NCBI GenBank assembly: GCA_965261645.1
Contig: CBDHDJ010000004.1
Coordinates: 1,426,001 to 1,490,000, forward strand
Direction: 5' to 3'
Source of the DNA: CBDHDJ01 sp965261645
Lineage (GTDB): Bacteria; Pseudomonadota; Alphaproteobacteria; SHVV01
DNA: 64,000 bases
Shown here: positions 9,516 through 18,102 of the stretch, piece after piece
Layout: every line of letters starts with the position of its first letter
Numbering within the stretch: the stretch's first letter is position 1
Notes under the pieces: generated by a model
Databases searched by the model: none
Told to the model about the DNA's origin: nothing
The model's input: only the letters and a program-made list of their open reading frames with translations
Position numbers and translations under genes: made by a program

Positions 9516-9556
9516 GCCGTGGTACTCCGCTGCCCCTGTGCGCGGCCATTGTGGGC

Positions 9557-9811
9557 TCAGCGCAGGGCGAGGTAAAGCCCGCCCAGGAGAATCGCGGGCC
9601 AGGTGAACCGCGGATCGGCGAGGAGTTGCACCACGCGGCTCGCTGGCCGTAAGCCGAAGCCGTGCAGAAAGCCGCCGATCGTCCCGATCATGAGGATGGC
9701 CTCCACCGCCCGATCGAGAATGCTTCCGTGACCCTCGGCAAAATCAACGCGCGCCATGATCAGCGCGGCGCCGACCAAGGCGAACGCGAGCGAAAGCCGC
9801 TTGAACGTCAC
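9557..9811 (-). CDS. small membrane protein resembling cyd-operon YbgE
   Basis: This 84-residue protein has three hydrophobic segments: LSLAFALVGAALIMA, the region around AVEAILMIGTIGGF, and WPAILLGGLYLAL. Between the second and third is GGFLHGFGLRP, which matches the G-x-x-HG-x-G-x-RP signature I know from YbgE of the cytochrome bd operon (there GVIHGVGFRP). Length and topology also agree. No cydAB genes are near. I infer YbgE-like identity from that motif only; a lineage-specific small membrane protein is the alternative. Confidence 0.5.
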   Translation of the reverse strand: MTFKRLSLAFALVGAALIMARVDFAEGHGSILDRAVEAILMIGTIGGFLHGFGLRPASRVVQLLADPRFTWPAILLGGLYLALR

Positions 9812-9916
9812 GGGCGCGCCAGCCGCGGGCTTCCGTAAGACAAGGCGAGCGTCCCGCTAGGACGCCGAGCGGGCATTCGGATTGACGCGACGGGGCGAGC
9901 CACCCATCCTTTGGCG

Positions 9917-10089
9917 ATGATCGATATTGCCGTGGATCTGGGCCTTGCTCTCGATGTGGGGCCTGAGCCCATCATCCTCCTGCTCCTCGCGCTCATCGCC
10001 GATGCCCTGTTCGGCGGTGGGGCGCTGGGTGCGGACCGCGCCCGGTTCTCACCGCGCGCCGTTCTGGCCCGCATGATCGGCGGTCTTAA
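9917..10089 (+). pseudogene. cobD/cbiB-like gene, 5' fragment (broken by two IS)
   Basis: Reading from the ATG at 9917, this fragment encodes a hydrophobic start (IILLLLALIADALFGG) and reaches MIGGL before it is cut by the IS1182-like element at 10090. A TTG at 9911 is an alternative start. The TTAA at 10086-10089 is repeated at 11534-11537. Removing this element plus one TTAA, and the IS630-type element plus one TTA further on, joins this piece in frame to 11538-11581 (coding KRRLIREWRGAITRL) and to 12746-13497. The rebuilt frame has 322 codons, a normal length for CobD/CbiB, the membrane enzyme that attaches aminopropanol to cobyric acid. Confidence 0.7.
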
Positions 10090-11533
10090 CAGCCCGTTGA
10101 TTAAGTCGGCGCCGTCTGATTCTCTGGTTCCCTGATTTGCAGGGGGATTTGCCGATGGCGATGGGACGGCAGAAGGATGGTCAGGGGGACCTGATGGTGA
10201 GCTGGTCGGAGATGCCGCGCTCTCCGGGTCATGTGTTTTATGACCGCTTGCAGTCGGTGCTGATCGAGGGCGGCTTCGACGCCTTTGCCGAGGCGAGCTG
10301 CCGGCCTTATTACGCGGTCCGGATGGGCGCGCCCTCGGTGCCGCCCGGGCGCTATTTCCGGATGCACCTGGTGGGCTACTTTGAGGGCATCGACAGCGAG
10401 CGCGGTCTGGAGTGGCGCTGCTCGGACTCGCTTTCGCTGCGGGCGTTCCTGCGACTGGGGAGCCGTGATCGGGTACCGGACCATTCCTGGCTGTCACGGA
10501 GCCGCACGCGCCTGCCCCATGAAGTCCACGCGGCGGTCTTCGACTGGGTTCTGGTGCTGATCGCCGAGGCGGGGCTGATCAAGGGCGAGCGCATCGGCGT
10601 CGATGCCTCGACCATGGAGGCCAACGCGGCGCTGCGGAACATCGTGCGGCGCGACAACGGCGAAGGCTACCGGGAGATGCTGGAGCGCCTGGCCCGGGAA
10701 AGCGGGGTCGAGACACCCACGGCCGAGGACCTGGCGCGTCTGGACCGGAAGCGCAAGGGCAAGAAGCTTTCCAACACGGATTGGGTTTCGAAGAGCGACC
10801 CCGAGGCCAAGATCACCAAGATGAAGGACGGCACGACGCATCTGGCCTACAAGCCCGAGCACGCGGTGGATCTGGACACCGGCGCGGTGGTGGCGGCCGA
10901 GCTGCACCCGGCCGATGAGGGCGACACCACGACGCTTTCCAAGACCCTGGCGAAGGCCGAGGCAAACCTCGAGGCGGTGGATGCGGCACCGACATCGGAG
11001 GACCCGGCCGAATGCGTCGCCGACAAAGGTTATCACTCACGGGCGGTCTTGAGGGCTCTGAACGACAGTCCCTGGAAGACCCGGATCGCGGCGCCCAAGC
11101 AGACCGGCTTTTCGCGCTGGCACGGTGATGAGGCGGCGCGGCGCGCGGTCACCAATAACCGTGCGCGGCTCAAGTCCGGGGTCGCCCGCGAGGCCTTCAA
11201 GCTGCGCGCCGAGATCGTCGAGCGCTGCTTTGCCCACAACCTCGATCGTGGCGGCATGCGACGAACCTGGCTGCGCGGGCGAGAGAATGTGCACAAGCGA
11301 TACCTGCTCCACGTCGCCGGCCACAATCTATCGTTACTGATGCGCCAGCTCATCGGCGCCGGCACCCCGCGGGAGGCCGTGGCGGGCGGATATGGCGGTA
11401 TTTTCGTTCTGCTCACGCCCACCGGGGCCATGCTGGTGGCACGGGGGGGCTCGCAAAGCGGCCAGACGGCTTTCGCCGCCGCATTCCTCATCTGGCAGTG
11501 AGAGCCGGAAAAAGCCACTTAATCAACGGGCTG
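10090..11533 (+). mobile_element. IS1182-like insertion sequence, copy A
   Basis: The element is 1,444 bases long, bounded by perfect 17-bp inverted repeats CAGCCCGTTGATTAAGT, and flanked by the 4-bp direct repeat TTAA (10086-10089 and 11534-11537). It carries one DDE transposase gene. Three further copies of the same length class lie at 30749, 34747 and 62997. It sits inside the cobD-like gene. The family assignment (IS1182) rests on the transposase; the ends and duplication are seen directly. Confidence 0.9.
10155..11501 (+). CDS. IS1182-like DDE transposase (copy A)
   Basis: The 448-residue protein has an InsH-type N-terminal domain (FYDRLQSVL... to about residue 110) and a DDE nuclease core. 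Candidate catalytic residues are D in RIGVDASTMEANAAL, D in ECVADKGYHS and E in AEIVERCFAHNLDRGG. The ATG at 10155 is preceded at the right distance by AGGGGG; a TTG 18 bases upstream is possible. This copy ends in ...LIWQ, where the others end in LIWE. It appears intact and may be able to move itself and the other copies. Confidence 0.88.
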   Translation: MAMGRQKDGQGDLMVSWSEMPRSPGHVFYDRLQSVLIEGGFDAFAEASCRPYYAVRMGAPSVPPGRYFRMHLVGYFEGIDSERGLEWRCSDSLSLRAFLRLGSRDRVPDHSWLSRSRTRLPHEVHAAVFDWVLVLIAEAGLIKGERIGVDASTMEANAALRNIVRRDNGEGYREMLERLARESGVETPTAEDLARLDRKRKGKKLSNTDWVSKSDPEAKITKMKDGTTHLAYKPEHAVDLDTGAVVAAELHPADEGDTTTLSKTLAKAEANLEAVDAAPTSEDPAECVADKGYHSRAVLRALNDSPWKTRIAAPKQTGFSRWHGDEAARRAVTNNRARLKSGVAREAFKLRAEIVERCFAHNLDRGGMRRTWLRGRENVHKRYLLHVAGHNLSLLMRQLIGAGTPREAVAGGYGGIFVLLTPTGAMLVARGGSQSGQTAFAAAFLIWQ

Positions 11534-11581
11534 TTAAACGGCGTCTCATCCGCGAATGGCGGGGCGCGATCACCCGCCTTA

Positions 11582-12742
11582 TACCAACGGCGCAAAATTC
11601 TGACTCGCAAGGGATTCCCTTTTTGGGCTGGATGTGATTCAAGGCTGGCGAAGGAGATTCGCCATGTCAGTATGCATTGCTCTTCGGGACGACTACGACA
11701 GCATTGAGCTCCGGTGTTTGGCCAAGCACAGTCGCGATCCCCGCCAAGTTCGCCGGCTTTTGGCCTTGGCGGCGGTTTACGACGGCATGAGCCGAGCGGA
11801 AGCCGCTAAGGTCGGCGGCATGGATCGCCAGACGCTGAGAGACTGGGCGCACCGCTTCAACGATGAAGGGGCAGACGGCTTGAAGAACCGTCCCGGTGCG
11901 GGCCGCCCCCGGCTCTTGACCGACGAGCAGATGGGCGAACTGTCGGTGATCGTCGAAACGGGCCCCGATCCAAAGATTGACGGTGTGGTTCGCTGGCGGC
12001 GGGTTGACCTGAAACGGGTGATCGAAGAACGCTTTGGCGTGATCTATAGCGAGCGGGCGATCTCCGACCTTCTCGTCGCGCTGTCCTTCTCCCACATCAG
12101 CGCCCGGCCGCAGCACCCCAAGCAGGACCAGCGGGTGATCGAGGCGTTCAAAAAAACTTCCCCCGCACGCTCGCTGCCCACCTAGCCGGTCTGCCCAAGA
12201 CCAAGCGGGTCGAGATCTGGTTCCAAGACGAGGCCAGGCTGGGACAGAAGAACGGGCGTGTGCGCATTTGGGCGAAGAAGGGAACAAGGCCACGCCTGCC
12301 CGCCGATCAGCGCTACACGAACGCCTACCTCTTTGGCGCAATCTGTCCCATGGGAGCCAAGGGTGCCGCTCTCATGCTCCCCTTCGCCAACACAGCCGCC
12401 ATGCAGATGCATCTCGACGAGATCAGCTGCAACGTCGCCGCCAAGGCCCATGGCGTCGTCCTGATGGACCGCGCCGGGTGGCACAGCACCGACCATCTCA
12501 AGGTCCCCAAGAACCTCACCATCATCCTGCTGCCATCGCGCTCGCCCGAGCTGAACCCGGTCGAGAACATCTGGCAATACCTCCGCCAGAATTGGCTCTC
12601 TAACCGCGTCTTCGAAGATTACGACGCCATCATCGAGGCCGGTTGCCAAGCCTGGAACAAACTAATCGACCAGCCCGAGACGATCATGTCCATCGGAATG
12701 AGAGATTGGGCGATTTCAGGTCAATAATTAGTGCCGTTGGTA
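11582..12742 (+). mobile_element. IS630-type insertion sequence 1
   Basis: The element runs between inverted ends TACCAACGGCGC (11582) and, at 12742, the complement of TACCAACGGCAC. It is flanked by TTA on both sides (11579-11581 and 12743-12745). If, as is usual for IS630/Tc1 elements, only TA is duplicated, the exact ends shift by a base or two, but only removal of 1,164 bases in total restores the cobD frame. It lies 48 bases from IS1182-like copy A, inside the same host gene. Confidence 0.82.
11664..12727 (+). CDS. IS630-type transposase made by -1 frameshifting
   Basis: Two overlapping frames make one transposase. Frame one (from ATG 11664, MSVCIALRDDYDS) is a helix-turn-helix domain (AKVGGMDRQTLRDWAHRF) and stops at 12183-12185. 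A run of seven A at 12150-12156 (TTC AAA AAA ACT) lets ribosomes slip back one base to read KKNFPRTLAAHLAGLPKTKR and continue to 12727. The second part holds the DDE triad: D in EIWFQDEARLG, D in VVLMDRAGWH, E in SPELNPVENIWQYL. The A7 run suggests programmed frameshifting as in other IS630 elements, rather than damage. Confidence 0.78.
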
Positions 12743-12745
12743 TTA

Positions 12746-13497
12746 TCCGCGGGCTGTTGCTCGTCGTCGTCGTCGCCGCTCTGAGCTACGGGGCGGGATG
12801 GGCGTTGCTCGCGCTCGCCGCGGCGGTCCCCTTCACCTGGATCATCGTCCTCGCGCTTCTCTTCGCCCTGGTGTCACAGCGTGGCGCGTTCGATGCGGTG
12901 CGCGGCGTGTCGCGGGGTCTTGCCGGCGATGGCCTCGCCACGGCACGCCGGGCCTCGCGCCCGCTGTTGGGTGAGGAAAGCGCGGCGCTCAATCAGGCCC
13001 GGCTGGTCGATCGCACCGTGAGCCGCCTGGCCGAACGCCTGAGTGCCGACGTCGTGGCCCCGGCGTTCTGGTTTGTCCTGCTCGGCCTGCCCGGGCTCTG
13101 CGCCTATGTCGCGATCGCCATCATGGGTGAGCAGTTGCGGGAGGACCGGCCGAAGTTCGAGTCCTTCGGTTTTCCCGCGAGCCGGCTCGATGAGGTGATC
13201 GGCTACCTGCCGGCGTTCATGACCGGACTGTTCCTGTCGCTCGCCGCCATCGTCGTCCCGGGTGCCAGTCCGCTCAGGGGTCTAGTGGCCCTGGCCGGCC
13301 GCCGCGTCGCGGGCCCGCTCAACCGCTGGTGGCCGAGGGCCGTGATGCACGCCGCATTCGGCTCGGACCCGGCCTCGTCAGGCAACCCGCAGCCGCCCGC
13401 CAACTTGCTCGACCGGGTGCTTTATCTCTACGCCGTCGCGGTGGGCGTCAATTTCCTCGCTGTGCTTCTGGTGGCGATGAGGCGGGTGGCGATGTGA
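12746..13497 (+). pseudogene. cobD/cbiB-like gene, 3' fragment
   Basis: This is the main body of the CobD/CbiB-like membrane protein, cut off from its start by two insertion sequences. It continues from the IS630-type element with IRGLLLVVVVAALSYG and contains several membrane segments plus the family region ADVVAPAFWFVLLGLPG and FPASRLDEVIGYLPAFMTGL. Compared with typical CbiB (ENTSDGVVAPLFW) the motif reads ERLSADVVAPAFW, so even the intact ancestor was divergent and might not have been a true aminopropanol ligase. No other corrinoid gene is certain in the window, though a CobC-type histidine phosphatase is nearby at 14256. As it stands it lacks its native start. Confidence 0.75.
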
Positions 13498-13509
13498 CGC
13501 TGTCCCGCC

Positions 13510-14199
13510 TTAGCCGCTGCCCGCGATCTCGTTGAGCGCCGCCTTGAGTTCGTCCGCCTGATCGTTCTGGCCTTTGTCGCGGGCGATGATTTGGCGCGCG
13601 CTCGGCGCCTCGCCGTAGTATTTGCGGTTCCACTCCTCGCGTGGCTTGATGACTGAGCCTTCGAGGGAGGCGCCGATGAACAGGCCCTTGGTGCGCGCGA
13701 AGGAATAGATATCGGCGCCGAGGTTCGTTGTCGTGGCGGCCTCGACGCCGACGCCGATCGGCCCCGCGGCGAGCACCGCGTCGACGCCGAGCTTCATCGC
13801 CGCATGGACCACCGCATCGAGGGCGCGCGGCGTCATGATCAACAGCACGACCTTCGAGATCTGACCGCCGATCTGCAGCCCGATGCTGCCCCCGGCCATG
13901 GTGTAGAACGCGGGCCCGCCCCAGCCCTCGCCCCGGCGATCGAGCAGCAACGCGTTGCCGCCCGAGCCGCCCAGGATGAAGCCGCCCTTGAGGAATTCAG
14001 GAATCACGATCACCGCGCGCGCCTCCGTGAGCAGCGTTCGCATGGCGGCCATGTTTTCATCCGCGGGCAGGGCCTCGACGGTGAGGCGCGCCTTGTCCAC
14101 CAGCGCCTCCTGCTCGGTGGCCTGGGCGGTTGCGATGAAGCTTCCGAGCGCAACGCCCAGAGTCCATATCAGCCATTTCTGCAGCGTTCTGCGTCGCAT
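13510..14199 (-). CDS. SYLF (Ysc84-like) domain protein, secreted
   Basis: The 229-residue product starts MRRRTLQKWLIWTLGVALGS, a signal peptide probably cleaved after ATAQA. The mature part is a SYLF domain: RAVIVIPEFLKGGFILGGSG, YTMAGGSIGLQIGGQ, and the C-terminal YSFARTKGLFIGASLEGSVI, which is the family hallmark. SYLF domains bind phosphoinositides in eukaryotes; the bacterial role is unknown, likely at the periplasmic membrane surface. It is convergent with the broken cobD-like gene and in the same direction as the phosphatase and ABC genes upstream. Confidence 0.85.
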   Translation of the reverse strand: MRRRTLQKWLIWTLGVALGSFIATAQATEQEALVDKARLTVEALPADENMAAMRTLLTEARAVIVIPEFLKGGFILGGSGGNALLLDRRGEGWGGPAFYTMAGGSIGLQIGGQISKVVLLIMTPRALDAVVHAAMKLGVDAVLAAGPIGVGVEAATTTNLGADIYSFARTKGLFIGASLEGSVIKPREEWNRKYYGEAPSARQIIARDKGQNDQADELKAALNEIAGSG

Positions 14200-14255
14200 A
14201 GTTGTTCTCAACCTCCTCTGTGGCGGCGCGTCAGCGTCGTGCGGTCGCGCGCCAG

Positions 14256-14885
14256 CTAGATTCGGGCATTGACGAAGCCGACGCGCCACGTGCCGCCGAG
14301 GCCCGGCCCGTCAACATGGTCGATCCGCGTCGTCGAGAGATTCTCGGTGGCGAAGCCGAGCGCGAGGTCAGGATCGAGGTCGAGCGCCAGCGCCAGCGCC
14401 GCGCGAATACTGCCGCCATGGGCGACGGCGACGATGTCGCGGCCGGCGTGTGCCTCGGTCAGCCGCGCGATGACCGCGTGCACCCGCTCCGTGACCTCGT
14501 GAAAGCTTTCGCCGCCGGGCGGCCTATGCGCCGCGGGCGCGAGCCAGAACTTGTGGGCCGGTATACCGTCCCGGCGGGCCGCGACCTCCGCCCAGGTGAG
14601 CCCCTGCCAGGCGCCGAAATTCTGCTCCCCGAGGTTGGGCTCGACGAGCACCGGATCGGACACCCGAACACCGGTCTCGGCCAGGGCCTCGATGGTCTGG
14701 TGGGTGCGTTTGAGGTGGCTTCGCACCCAGACCGCGTCGGGTGGCAGCTGGCTGGCGAGTTTTTCGAACCCTGCCCGGTCCGACACATCCGCCGCCGGAT
14801 CGCTGCTGCCATAGACGCGCCCTTGGTTCTCAGTCACCGGTGCGTGGCGGACCCACCACCAGCGGGTGATTCGGGGCTCAATCAT
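14256..14885 (-). CDS. histidine phosphatase family protein (CobC/PGAM-like)
   Basis: The 209-residue protein is in the histidine phosphatase superfamily. The phospho-accepting histidine lies in WWVRHAPVTENQGRVYG near the N-terminus, with R-S-H-L-K-R-T-H-Q-T (about 75) and the second catalytic histidine in VAVAHGGSIRA (about 165). The RHAPV variant of the RHG motif is frequent in alphaproteobacterial alpha-ribazole-phosphatase-like proteins. A role in cobalamin nucleotide loop assembly would fit the neighbouring cobD-like fragment, but this is an inference; a general phosphatase is equally possible. It starts 17 bases after the ABC permease stop and is probably in that operon. Confidence 0.85.
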   Translation of the reverse strand: MIEPRITRWWWVRHAPVTENQGRVYGSSDPAADVSDRAGFEKLASQLPPDAVWVRSHLKRTHQTIEALAETGVRVSDPVLVEPNLGEQNFGAWQGLTWAEVAARRDGIPAHKFWLAPAAHRPPGGESFHEVTERVHAVIARLTEAHAGRDIVAVAHGGSIRAALALALDLDPDLALGFATENLSTTRIDHVDGPGLGGTWRVGFVNARI

Positions 14886-14902
14886 CGCCGCGCCGACTCC
14901 GT

Positions 14903-15739
14903 CTATTCCCCGATCTGCAGGAGCTGGCCGCGGCGCCGGGCCGTGCGGAAGAAGGCGAGAAACACCGCCATACCGACGGCCACAAAGACGACGTTGATCA
15001 GGGCGGCGGTGATCAGCAGGTCGGTGCGCACTTCGCCGTCGACGATGATCGCCCGCATGCCCTCGAAGACGTAGGTGGCGGGCAGCCCATGGGCGATAAA
15101 CTGGACCCATTCGGGCATGACCGTGATCGGGTAGTAGATGCCGCAAATGGGCGCCAGCGCGAACATCACCGCCCAGGCCAGGCTCTCGGCGCCGAGCCCG
15201 AAGCGCAGGATCACCCCGCAGACCACGAGGCCGACGCTCCAGCCCATCACCACCAGATTGATGAAGAAACCGATCAGCGAAAAGCCGAGCGAGTAAACGT
15301 TGAAGCCGAAGAAGGCGATGGCCAGCAGCGTCGCCGGGATGACGCCGATCAGCGTGCGGATGACGCTCAGGCACATCAGCGCGATGACGAACTCCTGGGG
15401 GCGCATCGGGCTGACGAACAGATGACCGAGATTGCGCGACCACATCTCCTCGAGAAAGGCGATGGCGAAACCGAGCTGGCTGCGGAACATGATGTCCCAC
15501 AGGATGACCGCGGCGATAAGCACGCCGAAGGCCTGGGCGATGAAACTCGAATGGCCGACCAGGAACTGGGTGATGAAGCCCCACAGGATGATCTGCACGG
15601 TCGGCCAGTAGGTGAGCTCCACGAGGCGCGGCCACGACCCCATAACGAGATAGAGGTGGCGCAGCACGAGCCCCATGATGCGGCGAACAGCGAGGACCGC
15701 GGCGCCTTGCGAGGGCGGAGTGGCGGCCCATTCGCTCAT
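14903..15739 (-). CDS. ABC-2 type transporter permease
   Basis: A 278-residue integral membrane protein with about six hydrophobic segments (for example TVQIILWGFITQFLVG, FVIALMCLSVIRTLIGVIPATL, MFALAPICGIYYPITVMPEW). The last motif, with its PITVMP turn, is characteristic of ABC-2 exporters such as the capsule/Nod-factor type. Its ATG overlaps the stop of the ATPase gene (ATGA at 15736-15739), so the two are translated together and form one exporter. The substrate cannot be deduced; lipid-linked glycans and drugs are typical for the family. Confidence 0.9.
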   Translation of the reverse strand: MSEWAATPPSQGAAVLAVRRIMGLVLRHLYLVMGSWPRLVELTYWPTVQIILWGFITQFLVGHSSFIAQAFGVLIAAVILWDIMFRSQLGFAIAFLEEMWSRNLGHLFVSPMRPQEFVIALMCLSVIRTLIGVIPATLLAIAFFGFNVYSLGFSLIGFFINLVVMGWSVGLVVCGVILRFGLGAESLAWAVMFALAPICGIYYPITVMPEWVQFIAHGLPATYVFEGMRAIIVDGEVRTDLLITAALINVVFVAVGMAVFLAFFRTARRRGQLLQIGE

Positions 15740-16515
15740 TGCGCCGCCGAGCCCAGTCCGTTCTGCGCGCCTTTGCCACGGGCGATGTCGAGAAACACTT
15801 CCTCGAGCGAGACGCGGCCGTAGCGGCTGATGAGCGTGGCAGGTGAGCCCTCGTCGAAGATACGGCCCCCTTTGAGCATGAGCACATGATCGCACAGCCG
15901 CTCGACCTCCAGCATGTTGTGCGAGGCGAGCAGCATCGCGGCGCCGGCGTTACTCTGGTAGCGCTGCAGGTAGGTGCGTACCCAGTCCGCGGTGTCGGGA
16001 TCAAGCGAGGCTGTGGGCTCATCGAGCAACAGCACTTCCGGGTCGTTGATCAGCGCCTTGGCGAGCGAGACGCGGGTCTTCTCGCCCGACGAAAGGCTGC
16101 CGAACGGGCGCTTCAGAAACGCCGTGATATCGAGCGCCTCGGCGATCTCCGCGACCTTGTCGCGCGGATGGGGGACGCCGTAGAGATGGGCGTAGACCCG
16201 CAAATTCTGCTCCACGCGGAGCCGTTTCGGCAGATCGACATAGGGCGAGGCGAAATTGATGCGCGGCAGCACTCGGTAGCGGTGGGTGATCATGTCTTCG
16301 CCGAGCACCGTAACCGTGCCCGAGGTCGGGATCACGATGCCGAGCAGCATCGCGATGGTGGTGGTTTTGCCCGCGCCGTTGCCGCCGAGCAGAGCCGTCG
16401 CGCTGCCTCGCGCTACGGTGAAATTGACATCGTCGACCGCGACGGTGTCATCGTAGCGCTTGCTGAGATTTTCGACGCGAATGACGACGTCGCTGGGGCT
16501 CCCGCGGTGTTCCAT
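15736..16515 (-). CDS. ABC transporter ATP-binding protein
   Basis: The 259-residue nucleotide-binding subunit of an ABC-2 exporter. Walker A is GGNGAGKTTT (about 44), the signature LSSGEKTRVSLAKAL (about 139) and Walker B VLLLDEPTASLDP (about 160), followed by the switch histidine in LLASHNMLEVERL. The C-terminal tail (GRVSLEEVFLDIARG) resembles the regulatory ends of DrrA/NodI-type ATPases. It is the first gene of a minus-strand set with the permease and a histidine phosphatase. Confidence 0.94.
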   Translation of the reverse strand: MEHRGSPSDVVIRVENLSKRYDDTVAVDDVNFTVARGSATALLGGNGAGKTTTIAMLLGIVIPTSGTVTVLGEDMITHRYRVLPRINFASPYVDLPKRLRVEQNLRVYAHLYGVPHPRDKVAEIAEALDITAFLKRPFGSLSSGEKTRVSLAKALINDPEVLLLDEPTASLDPDTADWVRTYLQRYQSNAGAAMLLASHNMLEVERLCDHVLMLKGGRIFDEGSPATLISRYGRVSLEEVFLDIARGKGAQNGLGSAAQ

Positions 16516-16622
16516 GGGCCCAATATGGCCTGAAAGGCTGATTGGGGGAAGGTTTGCGTGGCCTCGGCACTGAGCGGGAGAAAAGGTTTACGCTGCTCCG
16601 ATCCTCGGCCAGAATTGTGCCG

Positions 16623-17396
16623 ATGGCCGAGGGACGATTGATAACGGCAGAATCACCTGCCAGGCCGGCGTGGCGCGTGCCCGATGGGCACCGGGTCTAC
16701 GCCATAGGAGACATTCACGGCCGGCGGGATCTTCTCGCCAACCTGCACGAGCGCATTCTCGGCGACGGCGCGAACGAGAAAAATATAGAAAAAACAATTG
16801 TTTACCTCGGAGATTATATCGACCGCGGTGACGAAAGCGCGGGCGTTATCGGCTTGCTTCTCGACCAACCGCTGGCCGGATTCGCCAGCATCCACCTCAA
16901 GGGCAATCACGAGGAGATGCTGCTCAGGTTCCTCGACGATGTCGCGGTCGGCGAGGTTTGGCTGTGGAACGGCGGCGATGCGACGATGCGGAGCTATGGT
17001 CTCGATGTTCCCGCGTATGACCAGCTCACTGCGCCGTCGCCCGATGGCCTCGCCGCCTGGCAGCGCCAACTGGCAGACCGCGTACCGCCCGCGCACCTGG
17101 ATTTCCTGCGCAGGCTCGCGCTCCATCACACGGCCGGCGCGTATCTTTTCGTCCACGCGGGCATACGGCCCGGTGTTCCCCTGGCGGCGCAACGCGCCAA
17201 CGACCTGATATGGATCCGCGAGCCGTTCCTGTCGTCCACCGCAGAGCACGGCATGATCGTGGTGCACGGCCACACCATCTTCCCGGAAGTTTCGATCAGG
17301 CCCAACCGTATCGGCATCGATACCGGGGCGTTCGCGACCGATTGCCTGAGTTGCTTGGTTCTCGAGGGTCACGACCGGCGTCTGCTCCACACTTGA
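16623..17396 (+). CDS. calcineurin-like metallophosphoesterase
   Basis: The 257-residue protein has all the motifs of the PPP/PrpA-type metallophosphatases: GDIHGR (about 29), GDYIDRGDES (about 63), KGNHEEM (about 94) and VVHGHT (about 213), which bind a dimetal centre. The ATG at 16623 gives MAEGRLITAES; an upstream in-frame start would add 27 unconserved residues. It is divergent from the ABC ATPase and lies 112 bases before gmhA on the same strand. The family includes serine/threonine phosphatases and symmetrical Ap4A hydrolases; the substrate is not clear. Its neighbours make ADP-heptose. Confidence 0.88.
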   Translation: MAEGRLITAESPARPAWRVPDGHRVYAIGDIHGRRDLLANLHERILGDGANEKNIEKTIVYLGDYIDRGDESAGVIGLLLDQPLAGFASIHLKGNHEEMLLRFLDDVAVGEVWLWNGGDATMRSYGLDVPAYDQLTAPSPDGLAAWQRQLADRVPPAHLDFLRRLALHHTAGAYLFVHAGIRPGVPLAAQRANDLIWIREPFLSSTAEHGMIVVHGHTIFPEVSIRPNRIGIDTGAFATDCLSCLVLEGHDRRLLHT

Positions 17397-17508
17397 GCAC
17401 ACCACCGCGAAGCCATAAAACCCGTGTCGCGCCGGAGCCGTTTCCTATAAAAGAAGGGCGCAAGAATAAGGGCGCGCCACCGGCGCCAAGGGACAGTTGC
17501 GGAGCGGC

Positions 17509-18087
17509 ATGGATCTCGAGCGCTTTTTCGAAGCGGAGTTTGCCGAACACGAGGCTTTGACGCGAACCACCGCGGCGGCGGTGAAGGAGCCTTTTGCTAG
17601 GCTCGTAACGGTCTGCGCAGAAGCCGTGCGCGCTGGCCGCAAGATCGTTTTTTTCGGCAACGGGGGAAGCGCGGCCGATGCCCAGCACCTAGCCGCTGAA
17701 CTCGTCGTCCGCTACAAGCAGGATCGTGCGCCCATCGCGGCGCTCGCGCTCACCACCGATACCTCCAGTCTGACCGCGATCGGCAACGATTTGGGTTTCG
17801 AGCACCTGTTCGCCCGCCAAGTTCACGCGCTTTGCGTGGAGGGCGATGTGGTCATCGGCCTGACGACGTCGGGCCGGAGCTGTAACGTCATTCTGGCGCT
17901 CGATGCGGCGCGCGAGATCGGCGCCGTGCCGGCCGCGTTGTCGGGCGGCAGCGGGGGCGCTCTGCCGGGTCTGGCCGATCCCCTGCTCGTCGTCCCCTCG
18001 ACGACCACGGCACGCATTCAGGAAATGCACATCACGCTTGGTCAAATGCTGTGCGGCGCGCTCGAGGTCGAGCTCGGTCTCGTCTGA
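17509..18087 (+). CDS. gmhA: phosphoheptose isomerase (SIS domain)
   Basis: GmhA converts sedoheptulose 7-phosphate into D-glycero-D-manno-heptose 7-phosphate, the first step to the LPS inner-core heptose. The 192-residue SIS protein shows FFGNGGSAADAQHLAAELV (about 47), the sugar-phosphate loops LTTDTSSLTAIGND and GLTTSGRSCNVILAL, and the C-terminal QEMHITLGQMLC that carries the catalytic histidine. The ATG at 17509 follows GGAG; a TTG at 17497 is an alternative start. It is followed by hldE after 15 bases and then hldD. Confidence 0.93.
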   Translation: MDLERFFEAEFAEHEALTRTTAAAVKEPFARLVTVCAEAVRAGRKIVFFGNGGSAADAQHLAAELVVRYKQDRAPIAALALTTDTSSLTAIGNDLGFEHLFARQVHALCVEGDVVIGLTTSGRSCNVILALDAAREIGAVPAALSGGSGGALPGLADPLLVVPSTTTARIQEMHITLGQMLCGALEVELGLV

Positions 18088-18102
18088 GGGCGGCGGGTCG
18101 CG

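Noticed and set aside
11534..11583. A separate short gene between the two insertion sequences
   Set aside because: The 48 bases are the missing middle of the cobD-like gene, which joins in frame to both sides.
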